Part shown: positions 19,917 through 32,194 of the stretch, in pieces
Layout of the letters: each line of letters opens with the position of its first letter
How positions within the stretch are numbered: the stretch's first letter is position 1
Assembly: GCA_016935695.1 (NCBI GenBank)
Contig: JAFGQL010000011.1
Location: forward strand, 1 to 64,000
Direction of reading: 5' to 3'
Length of the DNA: 64,000 bases
Origin: Spirochaetales bacterium
GTDB lineage: Bacteria; Spirochaetota; Spirochaetia; JC444; Marispirochaetaceae
Notes under the pieces: model-generated
What the model was told of the DNA's origin: nothing
The model's database searches: none
The model's input: the letters and a program-made list of their open reading frames with translations, nothing else
Made by a program: the position numbers and the translations under genes

Positions 19917-20759
19917 CTACCTTTTACCATTGCCAATCTGCAGTGAAAAATTAAACGACGAGACCGAATGAGTCAGGCGCCCCGCAGAAATGAAATCAAG
20001 CCCCAGACCGCTGTAGATTTTTATTTTTTCTTCATCCATGTCGCCTGATGCTTCGAAGGTCACTTCACCGGAACGCAGAGCAAGGGCTGCCGCCACGTTT
20101 TCTGTATTCATGTTATCAAGCATAATGATATCCACCCGGCATTCAAGAGCCTCCCGGACTTCGTTGATGTTCCTGCACTCAACTTCGATACGATAGCTGC
20201 TCCCCCACATATTCCTTACTTTTTCAACAGCCCCCGTGATCCCTCCCGCTGCATCAATGTGGTTGTCCTTTATCATTACCATATCGTAAAGACCCATACG
20301 GTGATTCGATGCCCCGCCCTGCCGCACAGCCCACTTTGCAAGGGCCCTGTATCCAGGCAGGGTTTTGCGGGTGTCCAATATGGTGGTCCGGCTTCCGGCG
20401 ACTGTAACCATCCTGTTTGCTGCAGATGCTATACCGGATAGATACCCGAGAAAATTAAGGGAAATGCGTTCGGCCGACAGGATGGAAACCGCTTTCCCTT
20501 CGATCTCCGCGACAAGATCCCCGTGGACAAGATTATCACCATCAGCCTTTTTAAAAGTCACAATGACCGAAGGATCAAGACGGGCGAAAACTCTCGTAAA
20601 AAAACCAGTACCGGCAAGCACACCGCAGTCTTTTGAATACAAAAGCGCCCGGGTGGTTTCGGCGCTAAAAATGGCCTTTGAAGTCACATCCCCGGTCGTA
20701 CCAAGGTCCTCTTTTACAGCCATGTCAAGCAGGGCTTCAAAACACTCATCAATTTCCAT
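19917..20759 (-). CDS. nadC: Nicotinate-nucleotide pyrophosphorylase; start set at MEIDECFEALL (ORF extends to 20795)
   Basis: EDLGTTGDVTSKAIF, ILDTRKTLPGYRALAKWAVRQGGASNHRMGLYD. Confidence 0.94.
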   Translation of the reverse strand: MEIDECFEALLDMAVKEDLGTTGDVTSKAIFSAETTRALLYSKDCGVLAGTGFFTRVFARLDPSVIVTFKKADGDNLVHGDLVAEIEGKAVSILSAERISLNFLGYLSGIASAANRMVTVAGSRTTILDTRKTLPGYRALAKWAVRQGGASNHRMGLYDMVMIKDNHIDAAGGITGAVEKVRNMWGSSYRIEVECRNINEVREALECRVDIIMLDNMNTENVAAALALRSGEVTFEASGDMDEEKIKIYSGLGLDFISAGRLTHSVSSFNFSLQIGNGKR

Positions 20760-20795
20760 AGGGCAAATACTATATCCTAAATTCAGAATGGGCAA
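20757..20795 (-). promoter_or_regulatory. Sigma-70-like promoter of nadC, predicted leaderless
   Basis: TTGCCC (20795-20790), N17, TAGTAT (20772-20767), 7 nt, ATG (20759); no SD. Confidence 0.5.
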
Positions 20796-20820
20796 GACGG
20801 CACGATAGCCTGCGATTGGT

Positions 20821-20858
20821 TTGACACGTCTAAAACCTGGTTCTATACTTTAGACATG
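20821..20858 (+). promoter_or_regulatory. Strong sigma-70 promoter, predicted leaderless cheX transcript
   Basis: TTGACA (20821-20826), N17, TATACT (20844-20849), 6 nt, ATG at 20856; no SD. Confidence 0.75.
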
Positions 20859-21335
20859 AATGACAACTACCTTGATGTGTTTCCATCTGCCCTGCTTGAG
20901 GTTTTCAACGAAATCGGGTTCGATGAAATAACCGTCAAAGACAGCGAAGAACCCTTTGAACCTTCGACAGAAATCATCGCTTCCGTCGGACTCACCGGGG
21001 CTATTCAAGGTTATATGATGCTCAGTGCGACCTTTGAGAGTGCTAAAAAGTTCGTTGACAAAATGATGACCAACATAGGAATGGAAATAGAAGAAATGGG
21101 TTTCGGCCAGTTTCACAAGGAAGCGATGGGGGAAATGGTTAATCAATTCTCTGGCAGATCAGCCATGAAGCTCCACGAAATACTGCATGTGGACTGTAAT
21201 ATCACCCCTCCCACTATAATAACCGGAAATAATATTTATGCTGACATGACCAGCCTGATTTCCCGTTCGTCAAAAAAAATATCCGGACATTTCGGCAGCG
21301 TGCATATCTTCATCGGCATTAAAAATATTTTCTAA
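20856..21335 (+). CDS. CheX-like chemotaxis phosphatase / CheC-CheX family
   Basis: TEIIASVGLTGAIQGYMMLSATFESAKKFVDKM...EAMGEMVNQFSGRSAMKL. Confidence 0.82.
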   Translation: MNDNYLDVFPSALLEVFNEIGFDEITVKDSEEPFEPSTEIIASVGLTGAIQGYMMLSATFESAKKFVDKMMTNIGMEIEEMGFGQFHKEAMGEMVNQFSGRSAMKLHEILHVDCNITPPTIITGNNIYADMTSLISRSSKKISGHFGSVHIFIGIKNIF

Positions 21336-21353
21336 AAAAGTGAATAGAAAGAG

Positions 21354-21382
21354 TTGACAGCATATTAAGGCTACCTTAGATT
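21354..21382 (+). promoter_or_regulatory. Sigma-70 promoter of hyperacidic protein
   Basis: TTGACA (21354-21359), N17, TAGATT (21377-21382). Confidence 0.6.
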
Positions 21383-21410
21383 ACGAGTATAATCTTGATG
21401 GATAGAAAGG

Positions 21411-21677
21411 ATGGAGATCATCATGATGAATGTGAGTGACTTTCCAGAAAATAGCACAGGCTGGGTATTCATGTCCGAAGATGACGATGATTTTTACGAC
21501 GACAACTTCGACGACAATGATTATGAAGATGATATAGACGATTTTGAAGACGATCAGGACGAATTCGAAGAAGAATTCGATGATGACTATGAAGAAGATT
21601 TTGAAGAAGACGAAGACCTCGTCGACGACGATTACGACTACGACGACGGCCTGGATTACGAGGACTTTGACGAATAA
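21411..21677 (+). CDS. Hyperacidic Asp/Glu-aromatic small protein (start may be 21423/21426)
   Basis: 88-aa ORF after a good promoter; C-terminal 67 residues contain 45 D/E, 13 F/Y and no K/R/H. Confidence 0.7.
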   Translation: MEIIMMNVSDFPENSTGWVFMSEDDDDFYDDNFDDNDYEDDIDDFEDDQDEFEEEFDDDYEEDFEEDEDLVDDDYDYDDGLDYEDFDE

Positions 21678-21766
21678 CGAACGAATGAAGAATGACGAAC
21701 CATGTAAACAAGCGTTAACCGATAGAATGTAAACAAGGTAAAAAAGTTTTATGCGCGGGGGTGGCG

Positions 21767-22114
21767 CTATTTTGACACACCCTCATGCCACAGCTTCTCC
21801 AGACCGTAAAAATCCCTTGCTGTTTCGTCCATAAGATGAATAACGAAATACCCGCAATCAAGCAGGACCCAGCCGCCTTCTTCGTATTTTTTTTGCCGAT
21901 TAATGATATCTACATCAAAATTCGACAGGGTTTTCCTGATGTACTTTATGAGCCCTCGCAAATGACCGCTGCTCGTTGGAGTAGATATGATAAAATAGTC
22001 GGTCCAGGAACTCGCGGTACGCACATCAATAACACGGGTGTCTACACCGTTATGTTCTATGATTGAATCGGCAACCGCCTGTACAATTTCATTCTTTACA
22101 ATATCGTCCATCAA
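21767..22114 (-). CDS. rsfS: Ribosomal silencing factor RsfS
   Basis: DTRVIDVRTASSWTDYFIISTPTSSGHLRGL...EGGWVLLDCGYFVIHLM. Confidence 0.93.
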   Translation of the reverse strand: MMDDIVKNEIVQAVADSIIEHNGVDTRVIDVRTASSWTDYFIISTPTSSGHLRGLIKYIRKTLSNFDVDIINRQKKYEEGGWVLLDCGYFVIHLMDETARDFYGLEKLWHEGVSK

Positions 22115-23276
22115 AGTCCTTCCCGATTATTATCGTGATATCCGTAGCATTTATCTCTTCCTGAGCATCTTCTGCCGGAGTTTCTGAAACCACATTTGAG
22201 CACTGTATGATTTTAGCAAGCCGCTGCGCCGCAGGCACATCCCCTTTTCTGTCAATCACCGTGGTCTTTTCATATATAGTTTCGGCATTGCCGATATTTT
22301 TTATTTCATACCCGAAACTCTGAAATATCTGGGATGTCCGTGTAGCCAGTCCATTCTGATTTGTTCCGTTAAGGACCTCTATCCTGACATTCAGCTCTTC
22401 GTCACTGAAAACATCTTCGTTCACTAATGATGCGAGGGTCTGCCGCAAAGTTTCTCTGATCAAATTCCCATCGGAATACGGAAAAAGCAGACTTTCGTTA
22501 TCGACCATCCGCGAGGCCCCTCTCAACTGAAGAAACACGAACCGTTCGGTATCAAGAGAGGCCATCTCATCGAACAACACAGTAAGACCTTTTTCTGATA
22601 CGTTGGCATCAACAAGATCCCGAACATACGGGCGTACTTTGTCATGAGACAGCATCTGCGTGTTTTTACCTATTGAGCGGAAAAGCCCCTGAAAGATTTT
22701 CTGACGCCTTGCAGCTATATCTGTGTATGAATCAGAACTCTCTTCGTACACAAGATATTCAAGGACCTTACTGCCGTCGAGAACGAGATTTCCAGATGGC
22801 AATAGTACGGTCTGCCCATCCTCAATGTTTTCCACAGGGTTCGGGATGAATATTTCAATTCCTTCTATGAGATCAATGAACTTGACGAAATTCTGAACTT
22901 CCATTCGTATAAAGACATCAACTGGTATACCCAGTATTTCAACTATCTCTGCAATGAAGGCAGAGGGTTTCCCAGGCGAATATAATGTTTCAATACTCCC
23001 GATTTTACCTTTTGACTCCAGCAAACTCCCTGTTTTGGAAGGGATGTCCAGCAAAGCCCCTTTATAGGTCACCTTGCTGTACAGAAAAAGCTGTGTAGAA
23101 ATAACCCTGCTGTCTTCAGTAATAAAAATCAGGGTATGTAACACATCCTTTGTCCCTAAAAGCTCAGATACCTTGTCCGTTCTCAGTTGGAAAAAAAGGA
23201 CAGCTGAACCTCCTGCAATAATGAGGACAATCAGAATGACAAGGGGTAATCCCGATGATGTATTTGCCGTTCTCAT
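22089..23276 (-). CDS. LytR-CpsA-Psr (LCP) family protein with LytR_C-like C-terminus
   Basis: N-terminal TM segment; LCP fold residues; C-terminal VRIEVLNGTNQNGLATRTSQIFQSFGYEI. Confidence 0.8.
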   Translation of the reverse strand: MRTANTSSGLPLVILIVLIIAGGSAVLFFQLRTDKVSELLGTKDVLHTLIFITEDSRVISTQLFLYSKVTYKGALLDIPSKTGSLLESKGKIGSIETLYSPGKPSAFIAEIVEILGIPVDVFIRMEVQNFVKFIDLIEGIEIFIPNPVENIEDGQTVLLPSGNLVLDGSKVLEYLVYEESSDSYTDIAARRQKIFQGLFRSIGKNTQMLSHDKVRPYVRDLVDANVSEKGLTVLFDEMASLDTERFVFLQLRGASRMVDNESLLFPYSDGNLIRETLRQTLASLVNEDVFSDEELNVRIEVLNGTNQNGLATRTSQIFQSFGYEIKNIGNAETIYEKTTVIDRKGDVPAAQRLAKIIQCSNVVSETPAEDAQEEINATDITIIIGKDFDGRYCKE

Positions 23277-23287
23277 TTATCTACCCT

Positions 23288-24855
<1,568 letters not shown>

Positions 24856-24867
24856 TTACGAATGGTA

Positions 24868-25125
24868 TTATTTGGCTGCAGATTCAATTCCGATATATTT
24901 TCTTCCGGCGCGTTCAGAGAACACTACCGATCCTTCGGTTGTTGCGAAAATAGTATGGTCTTTACCGAGTCCCGTATTCTCACCGGGGAAAAACTTGGTA
25001 CCGCGCTGGCGTACAATGATTTCACCGGCCTTTACAACCTGACCCGCATACCGTTTTATACCAAGACGTTTCGAGTTTGAATCACGTCCGTTTTTAGAAC
25101 TTCCGCCGCCTTTTTTATGAGCCAT
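24868..25125 (-). CDS. rpmA: Ribosomal protein bL27 without N-terminal extension
   Basis: [36 protein letters not shown] directly upstream. Confidence 0.98.
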   Translation of the reverse strand: MAHKKGGGSSKNGRDSNSKRLGIKRYAGQVVKAGEIIVRQRGTKFFPGENTGLGKDHTIFATTEGSVVFSERAGRKYIGIESAAK

Positions 25126-25159
25126 TATACTACTCCTTGCCTCGTGTAACTTCTATGAT

Positions 25160-25492
25160 TTACTCTGTCCTGACCACTTCAACAGTCAGGCTGCCCGGGA
25201 AATCCCGTTGTAATCCCTCGAGCCCCAGAAGAAGGACCCGGGTAATTCCGCATACTTCTTGCTGATAATTATCAGGAATACGGGTAACGTCCAGGCGTAT
25301 CTCCCCTTCCTGTTCGGCACCGCCATCTAAGACTATGCCGGGTATTGTCTCCAGGCCCATGCAGACACTCCGGATGACGGCGCTTACCGATGCACAGGCC
25401 ATATCATTACCGGAAACACCGTAATGCGCATGACCGGATGCCTCTAAACCGCGCAACACGGCGCCGCGCAGTCGGACCTGTATACGGATCAC
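25160..25492 (-). CDS. prp: Prp/YsxB-type ribosomal-processing cysteine protease family
   Basis: ASGHAHYGVSGNDMACASVSAVIRSVCMGLE (His/Cys dyad); located between L21 and L27. Confidence 0.9.
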   Translation of the reverse strand: MIRIQVRLRGAVLRGLEASGHAHYGVSGNDMACASVSAVIRSVCMGLETIPGIVLDGGAEQEGEIRLDVTRIPDNYQQEVCGITRVLLLGLEGLQRDFPGSLTVEVVRTE

Positions 25493-25507
25493 ACCACAGT
25501 CCTGATA

Positions 25508-25822
25508 TCAGGCCCCGGTGATATCGTTTACCTTCAGATAGGTATATGATTGACGGTGACCGTTTTTCCTCCGGTACCCTTTCCGCCGTTTGAACTTGAT
25601 GATGGTAACCTTCTTGTCCTTTTTGGTTTCCTGGACAGTGGTACTGATTTTTGCACCCTGTACATAGGGCGTACCAATCTTAACCTTGTCTCCATCATTC
25701 ATAAGAAGAATGGAATCAAATTCAACCTTTGACCCGTCTTCCTGTAACATCTTGTCAACTTTTAACAGACCGCCTTTTTCGGCTTTGTACTGTTTACCTT
25801 GTATTTCAACCAACGCGTACAT
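25508..25822 (-). CDS. rplU: Ribosomal protein bL21; start set at MYALVEIQGKQY
   Basis: MYALVEIQGKQYKAEKGG..KFKRRKGYRRKNGHRQSYT. Confidence 0.97.
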   Translation of the reverse strand: MYALVEIQGKQYKAEKGGLLKVDKMLQEDGSKVEFDSILLMNDGDKVKIGTPYVQGAKISTTVQETKKDKKVTIIKFKRRKGYRRKNGHRQSYTYLKVNDITGA

Positions 25823-25854
25823 TCGTATCAACCTCAACTCAAAATGTAGATGTC

Positions 25855-25884
25855 TTTATAGCATAATACAAAAGATAAGGTCAA
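25855..25884 (-). promoter_or_regulatory. Sigma-70 promoter of the rplU-prp-rpmA-obg operon
   Basis: TTGACC (25884-25879), N18, TATAAA (25860-25855). Confidence 0.6.
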
Positions 25885-25923
25885 GCCGGCGCAGGTCTGC
25901 CCAAATCCTTGCATTCTGTGGAT

Positions 25924-27387
25924 TTATGGAAGATAGGTCTTACCCATGAGATATCGGTCCGTTTCCCGAGCAGCGCCTCTTCCCTCATTGATTGCCCATA
26001 CGACCAGTGACTGACCCCGTCTGCAGTCACCGCAGGCGAAAACCCCTTCCACTGAAGTGGCGAAACTGCCATGTACCGCCTTTATATTTCCCCGGCCGTC
26101 CATGTCGACACTGAACTCATCTGTCAGCTGGGTGTCCGGACCAAGGAATCCCATGGCAAGCAGTACAAGATCAGCCTCCCAGGTTTCTTCACTTCCGGGA
26201 ATCTCCCGCATCTGATAACGCCCTTGATCATCTTTTTCCCAAAAGATCCGCACCGTTTTAATTCCGGACACTTCTCCGTTTGCGTCGCCAACAAACTCCT
26301 TGGTTAAAATACCGTACTCCCTGGGATCTTTCCCAAATTTGGCAATAGCCTCCTGATGACCGTAATCTGTTTTCAATATCCGCGGGAACGTCGGCCAGGG
26401 CATCTCATCGGTACGCTCCGCCGGCGGCTTTGGTAAAAGCTCAAAATTCACAACACTATCACAGCCGTGACGGATAGAGGTCCCGATGCAGTCACACCCG
26501 GTATCACCGCCGCCGATAACGACTACTTTCCTGCCCTTCGCGCTTATATATTTGCCGTCCTCCAGGCGTGAATCAAGAAGACTTTTTGTGTTTTTCTTAA
26601 GAAACTCCATGGCGAAGTGAATCCCGCGCAACCCGCGTCCCGGGACCGCCAAATCCCTCGGAATTGTCGACCCGGTTGCGATAACTACTGCGTCAAAAAA
26701 GCTCCTTAACTGGGCGGCGGTCCTGTCAACACCGACGTTGACACCGCACTTGAAGACAACCCCCTCGTCTTCCATCCGCTTTATGCGTTTTGCAACCAAC
26801 TCTTTATCGAGTTTCATATTGGGTATGCCATACATAAGCAGACCCCCGGGGCGGTCATCCCGCTCAAACACAATGACACTGTGACCGACCTGGTTCAGCT
26901 GGTCGGCTGCCGACAGCCCCGCCGGCCCCGAACCGACGACGGCAACGGTTTTCCCTGTACGGTGAAGAGGAGGCGACGGCTCCATCCATCCTTCTTCATA
27001 GGCCTTGTCAATGATAAAAGCCTCATTGTTTTTGATGGTTACCGCCGGTTCATTTATGCCGAGCACACAGGCTGTTTCGCATGGTGCAGGACACACCCGG
27101 CCGGTAAATTCTGGGAAATTATTTGTTTTTAGGAGCCTTACAAGAGCATCCCTGAACCTGCCCTGATAAATCAGATCGTTCCATTCGGGAATTAAATTCT
27201 CGATCGGACAACCATAACTTGAATGGCAAAAGGGAACACCGCAGTCCATGCACCGCGCTCCCTGTTCCTGCCGCTTTTCAAGGTCCAGTTCTTCGCCGAA
27301 CTCATTGTAATCTCCAATTCGATCCAATGGTTGCCGATATGTTGTCGTTTTCCTTTCGAACTCCATGAATCCTGTCGGCCTACCCAT
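25924..27387 (-). CDS. gltD: Glutamate synthase [NADPH] small subunit
   Basis: [53 protein letters not shown]. Confidence 0.96.
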   Translation of the reverse strand: MGRPTGFMEFERKTTTYRQPLDRIGDYNEFGEELDLEKRQEQGARCMDCGVPFCHSSYGCPIENLIPEWNDLIYQGRFRDALVRLLKTNNFPEFTGRVCPAPCETACVLGINEPAVTIKNNEAFIIDKAYEEGWMEPSPPLHRTGKTVAVVGSGPAGLSAADQLNQVGHSVIVFERDDRPGGLLMYGIPNMKLDKELVAKRIKRMEDEGVVFKCGVNVGVDRTAAQLRSFFDAVVIATGSTIPRDLAVPGRGLRGIHFAMEFLKKNTKSLLDSRLEDGKYISAKGRKVVVIGGGDTGCDCIGTSIRHGCDSVVNFELLPKPPAERTDEMPWPTFPRILKTDYGHQEAIAKFGKDPREYGILTKEFVGDANGEVSGIKTVRIFWEKDDQGRYQMREIPGSEETWEADLVLLAMGFLGPDTQLTDEFSVDMDGRGNIKAVHGSFATSVEGVFACGDCRRGQSLVVWAINEGRGAARETDRYLMGKTYLP

Positions 27388-30300
27388 GAACAGCCTCCTT
27401 CTGTTGTTCCTGTGCCGCAGCTGCAAGCAGCACCTGTTTGTAATCTCTGGGCATAACTTTCACAAATTCACTCCGACGTTCCTTCCATGTTTTCAACACG
27501 TAGGAGGCAACAACCGAGCCGGTATGCTGCTTATGAAGCTGTATCAGTTCCTTTATTTCCTTCTCATCCTCGGGTAGTACTTCCTCCAAATCCACCAGGT
27601 CATAATTGCATTTCTCGTCAATCTCCCTTTTCGGGTCCCAGAGATAGGCAATTCCTCCGCTCATCCCCGCCGCGAAGTTACGCCCGGTCTGTCCAAGAAT
27701 AACCACCCTGCCGCCGGTCATGTATTCACATCCGTGATCACCTACCCCTTCAATCACAACCTTCGCCCCGGAGTTTCGCACACAAAACCGTTCAGCCCCC
27801 CGTCCCTCAATGAAGGCATATCCGCTGGTTGCGCCATAGAAGGCAACGTTTCCAATAATAATATTTTCCTCGGCGGCAAAGGGAACATTCTTCGGCGGAT
27901 AGACAATTACCGTTCCTCCTGAAAGACCTTTGCCCACATAATCATTTGCATCCCCTTCCAGTTCGAGAGTTACGCCTTTTGATAGAAACGCTCCAAAACT
28001 CTGCCCTGCCGATCCGCCGAATTTCAGATGAATAGTGTCGTCTTGCAGCCCCTGTTGACCATGAACCTTGGCGATTTCATGACTGAGCATAGTCCCGACT
28101 GCACGGTCAGTGTTTTTCACCGGCAAGTCAAAGCGGACAGGAATGCCCTTGTCAATCGCATCGCGGCAGTCCCGGATAAGGGACTTGTCAAGAACCACAT
28201 CAAGATTATGGTCCTGGCCTATGCAGCAGAATACCTGTGTGTCCTTTGCGGGTTTCAGCGCAGGAGTAAGGAGTCCGGAAAGATCGATACCTCCGGATTT
28301 CCAGTTGCGTACATCGGGATCAGGCTCCAGGATATCCACCCGCCCGATCATTTCATTGTAGGTTCTGAAACCCAGCTGAGCCATGAGTTCGCGGACACCT
28401 TCGGCAAGCATGGTGAAGAAATTCACTACATCCTCGGGTTTGCCTTTGAATTTGGCCCGCAGCCGTTCATCCTGGGTGGCAATGCCGACCGGACAGGTAT
28501 TCAACTGGCATTTTCTCATCATTATGCACCCCATGGTGATGAGTGCGGAAGTTGAGAAACCGCATTCCTCGGCGCCAAGAAGGGCCGAGATGACAACATC
28601 CCTCGGTGTCTTTATCTGACCGTCGGTCTGCAGAACAACCCTGCTGCGTAAATCGTTCAGCACCAGGGTTTGATGGGTTTCGGCTACACCCAGTTCCCAG
28701 GGCAGCCCCGCGTTCTTTATCCCCGTATACGGAGAAGCGCCGGTACCGCCGTCATGACCCGACACCAGAATATGGTCCGCATGGCCTTTGGCAACACCCG
28801 CGGCTATGGTACCGACACCGACCTCGGAAACAAGTTTTACACTGATCCGGGCCCTGGGGTTTGCATTTTTCAGGTCAAAAATTAATTGAGCAAGGTCTTC
28901 TATGGAGTAAATATCATGGTGAGGAGGCGGGCTTATGAGCCCTACACCGGGTGTTGAATAACGGGTTTTTGCTATTTGCGGAAATACCTTGTGCCCCGGC
29001 AGCTCGCCCCCTTCTCCGGGTTTTGCCCCTTGTGCCATTTTGATCTGTATTTCATCGGAATTAGTCAGGTACTCTATGGTCACTCCGAACCGGCCCGAGG
29101 CCACCTGTTTGATTGCCGAACGCTTGCTGTCGCCATTGGGAAGAGGCTTGAATCTGGAAGGATCCTCGCCGCCCTCTCCGGTATTGGATTTCCCACCCAG
29201 ACGATTCATGGCAACAGCCAGCGTCTCGTGGGCCTCTAATGAAATAGAGCCATAACTCATCGCACCGGTAACAAAACGCCGGGTGATTTCAGACACAGGT
29301 TCCACCTCGTCCAGAGGAACAGGAGTTCCCTGTTTAAAGCACAACAACCCCCTTAGGGTCGCCTGGTTTTTGGACCGCTGGTCCTGAATGTCACAAAAGC
29401 GCTTAAAGGCTTGCCTGTCGTTTTGCCGGGCTGCGACCTGGAGGTTGGCGATCGATTCCGGGTCCCACATGTGTTTCTCTCCCGACCGCCGGTACTGATA
29501 TTCACCGTTGTTGACGATTTCTCCGCCGATTGGCCGGTTGGTTTTCGCGTAGGCGTAAGTATGGCGCATAAGGCCTTCCCTGGCCAGAACCGAGAAATCC
29601 GCTCCTCCTATTCGAGACGGTGTGCCGGCGAAACACCGGTCCACAACCGCGGTTCCCAACCCTATTGCCTCGAAAATCTGGGCGCCCTTATACGAGTCTA
29701 TGGTAGAAATGCCCATTTTACCGAACACTTTGCGCATGCCATAAGCCACCGCGGTCTTATACCGTTTGACTATTGCCTCGTCGCTGATCTCGCTGCTGAT
29801 GATATCGGCCCGATGAAGCTTCCACATGGCTTCAAAAGCAAGGTATGGATTGATGGCATCAGCGCCGTAACCGGTAAGCATGCAGTAATGATGAACCTCT
29901 CTGGGCTCGCCGGACTCAACGAGAATCCCTACCTGAGTCCGTTTTTCCTGCCGAACCAGATAATGATGAACAGCCCCGCAGGCCATAAGGGCGGACACCG
30001 GCACATGACTGCGGTCGGCCTGTCGGTCTGAAAGCACGATAAGAGAATAACCTTCGTCTATAGCTTCTAATGCCTCGCGTCCCAGCCGTTCAAGGGTTTC
30101 CTCAAGGCCGTCGTCTCCCATGGAAACGGGATAGCAAATATCCAGAACCCTGGTCTTCCACCCTTTATGGTCCATCCGCTTTATGGCGGACATTTCTTCA
30201 TTAGTCAGGATAGGCATAGGTACATGCAGCCTGTGACAATGGTGCTTGTTTACTTCCAGCAAATTGCCTTCGGGTCCGATAAATGACTCAAGAGACATGA

Positions 30301-31921
30301 TGATCTTTTCCCTGATGCTGTCGATGGGCGGATTGGTAACCTGGGCAAAAAGCTGCTTGAAATAGTCATACATGAGTTTGGGCCGCTCGGAGAGAACAGC
30401 AAGAGGCGTATCATTCCCCATTGAACCCAATGGTTCTTTTGAAGCGTCTACCATCGGCTTCAGAATGATATTCAGATGCTCAATGGAATACCCGAACAGA
30501 AGAAGCCGCTCATCCAGGCTTTCCGGAAAAAAACCATGGGGCTCCTGCTTGGGATCCAGATCCTCAATCTCCATACGGTAATTGTTCAGCCAGGTACGGT
30601 ACGGGTGCTGTGATGCAATTTTTTCTTTCAGCTCCTCATCACCGACAATGCGCCCTTCCTGAAAATCAACCAAAAACATCTTTCCCGGTTCAAGCCGGCC
30701 GGTTACCACCACGTTTTGCGGGGGAACGGACAGCACTCCCACCTCGCTTGCCATGATGACCCTGTCGTCGTCAGTCACATAATAACGGCTCGGCCGTAAA
30801 CCGTTTCGGTCGAGGACTGCACCGATGACGGTGCCGTCAGTAAAGGAAATGGACGCAGGACCGTCCCATGGATCCATTTTGCATGAGTTGAATTCATAAA
30901 AGGCCTTTTTGGTGTCACTCATGGTATTGTGGTTCTGCCAGGCCTCGGGAACCATCATCATGACCGATTCCGGCATGGAGCGTCCCGCCAGATACAAAAG
31001 TTCAAGGGTATTATCAAAGGCTCCGGAATCGGAAAGATCGGGTTCGATCACCGGAAACACTTTTTCCAGATCGCTGCCCAACAGTTCGCTCTCAAGCTTT
31101 CCCTGCCGGGAGAGCATTTTGTTCACATTTCCCCGAAGGGTATTTATTTCACCATTATGGCTCATAAAACGCAGAGGCTGGGCCCTGTCCCAGCTTGGAA
31201 AGGTGTTGGTGGAAAACCGGGAATGGACCATTGCCAAATGACTTTTATAATCCGGATCGGATAAATCTTTGAAATAGGGAACCAGCTGTTCCGGCATGAG
31301 CATGCCTTTGTACACCATTATTTTGGTAGACAGGGAACATATATAAAAGAAGGAATCGGGATCGTGCTCACTGTTTCGCAGCACATGGGTTGCGTATTTC
31401 CGGATGATATACAACTTCCGGTCAAATTCCTCTGAATCAAGAGCCGGATCGGCCCGAATGAAGACCTGCTCCATAACAGGCTCGGAAACCTTAGCCGTTG
31501 GCCCTATCATTGAGTTATCTCTGGGAACAGGACGCCAGCCAAGGAGCCCCTGCCCCTGTTCTTCAATGATAGCAGCAAAGGCCTTTTTACAGGCTGATCG
31601 TCGGTTTTTTTCCTGAGGAAGAAACACAATGCCCGCAGCATATCTTCCCCGTTCAGGCAGGCTTTTTCCTATGGTTTTTTCCGCGCTTTTTTCGAGCAGT
31701 TCATAAGGCATGGCAGTAAGGATACCCGCGCCGTCCCCGGTGTTTTTCTCACTGCCGACCGCGCCGCGGTGAGTCATATTTATGAGAATATGCTTCGCAT
31801 CTTGAATAATTTGATTACTCCGGCTCCCCTTTAGATGGGCGACGAACCCTACACCGCAGTTTTCCTTTTCAAACTGAGGATCGTAAAGTCCAGTCTTACC
31901 CGGCCGTTTCTTGAACGCCAT
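27380..31921 (-). CDS. gltB: Glutamate synthase large subunit; start set at MAFKKRPG
   Basis: [11 protein letters not shown] amidotransferase Cys, [36 protein letters not shown]. Confidence 0.98.
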   Translation of the reverse strand: MAFKKRPGKTGLYDPQFEKENCGVGFVAHLKGSRSNQIIQDAKHILINMTHRGAVGSEKNTGDGAGILTAMPYELLEKSAEKTIGKSLPERGRYAAGIVFLPQEKNRRSACKKAFAAIIEEQGQGLLGWRPVPRDNSMIGPTAKVSEPVMEQVFIRADPALDSEEFDRKLYIIRKYATHVLRNSEHDPDSFFYICSLSTKIMVYKGMLMPEQLVPYFKDLSDPDYKSHLAMVHSRFSTNTFPSWDRAQPLRFMSHNGEINTLRGNVNKMLSRQGKLESELLGSDLEKVFPVIEPDLSDSGAFDNTLELLYLAGRSMPESVMMMVPEAWQNHNTMSDTKKAFYEFNSCKMDPWDGPASISFTDGTVIGAVLDRNGLRPSRYYVTDDDRVIMASEVGVLSVPPQNVVVTGRLEPGKMFLVDFQEGRIVGDEELKEKIASQHPYRTWLNNYRMEIEDLDPKQEPHGFFPESLDERLLLFGYSIEHLNIILKPMVDASKEPLGSMGNDTPLAVLSERPKLMYDYFKQLFAQVTNPPIDSIREKIIMSLESFIGPEGNLLEVNKHHCHRLHVPMPILTNEEMSAIKRMDHKGWKTRVLDICYPVSMGDDGLEETLERLGREALEAIDEGYSLIVLSDRQADRSHVPVSALMACGAVHHYLVRQEKRTQVGILVESGEPREVHHYCMLTGYGADAINPYLAFEAMWKLHRADIISSEISDEAIVKRYKTAVAYGMRKVFGKMGISTIDSYKGAQIFEAIGLGTAVVDRCFAGTPSRIGGADFSVLAREGLMRHTYAYAKTNRPIGGEIVNNGEYQYRRSGEKHMWDPESIANLQVAARQNDRQAFKRFCDIQDQRSKNQATLRGLLCFKQGTPVPLDEVEPVSEITRRFVTGAMSYGSISLEAHETLAVAMNRLGGKSNTGEGGEDPSRFKPLPNGDSKRSAIKQVASGRFGVTIEYLTNSDEIQIKMAQGAKPGEGGELPGHKVFPQIAKTRYSTPGVGLISPPPHHDIYSIEDLAQLIFDLKNANPRARISVKLVSEVGVGTIAAGVAKGHADHILVSGHDGGTGASPYTGIKNAGLPWELGVAETHQTLVLNDLRSRVVLQTDGQIKTPRDVVISALLGAEECGFSTSALITMGCIMMRKCQLNTCPVGIATQDERLRAKFKGKPEDVVNFFTMLAEGVRELMAQLGFRTYNEMIGRVDILEPDPDVRNWKSGGIDLSGLLTPALKPAKDTQVFCCIGQDHNLDVVLDKSLIRDCRDAIDKGIPVRFDLPVKNTDRAVGTMLSHEIAKVHGQQGLQDDTIHLKFGGSAGQSFGAFLSKGVTLELEGDANDYVGKGLSGGTVIVYPPKNVPFAAEENIIIGNVAFYGATSGYAFIEGRGAERFCVRNSGAKVVIEGVGDHGCEYMTGGRVVILGQTGRNFAAGMSGGIAYLWDPKREIDEKCNYDLVDLEEVLPEDEKEIKELIQLHKQHTGSVVASYVLKTWKERRSEFVKVMPRDYKQVLLAAAAQEQQKEAVHG

Positions 31922-31970
31922 ATATCTTCCTCCCATCATCATGTTTCAACCACTGTTGGATTTATAATGT

Positions 31971-31986
31971 TGCAATTATCGTGCCA
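31971..31986 (-). promoter_or_regulatory. Sigma-54 (-24/-12) promoter of gltBD
   Basis: Minus strand TGGCACGATAATTGCA: TGGCACG-N4-TTGCA, GG-N10-GC. Confidence 0.85.
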
Positions 31987-31997
31987 ATTTACTTTAT

Positions 31998-32011
31998 CGT
32001 ATATTTATACA
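31998..32011. promoter_or_regulatory. Palindromic operator-like site upstream of gltB
   Basis: cGTATATTTATACa; one mismatch from TGTATA-WW-TATACA found upstream of carA. Confidence 0.4.
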
Positions 32012-32121
32012 TAAAGAATGGTTTCGTATACACACAAGGAAATCTGACGGTAGAACTAGTAGACATATTACTTATTACATAATATACACTTATGAAACAC
32101 AAAGCAATCAAAACCGCATGG

Positions 32122-32133
32122 GTGTCATGACAC
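32122..32133. promoter_or_regulatory. Perfect 12-bp palindrome, candidate upstream activator site for gltB
   Basis: GTGTCATGACAC, centre about 168 nt upstream of the predicted sigma-54 start. Confidence 0.45.
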
Positions 32134-32194
32134 ATTTTTATACAATATCAATCCCAATGAACCGTTAGTTCTGGAAAATGCAGTTTTCTGACAT

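Noticed and set aside
21469-21711. Arg/His-rich minus-strand ORF
   Set aside because: Antisense of the Asp/Glu-rich protein; no SD or promoter.
28028-31616. Many plus-strand ORFs opposite gltB
   Set aside because: Shadow ORFs; gltB is unambiguous and full length.
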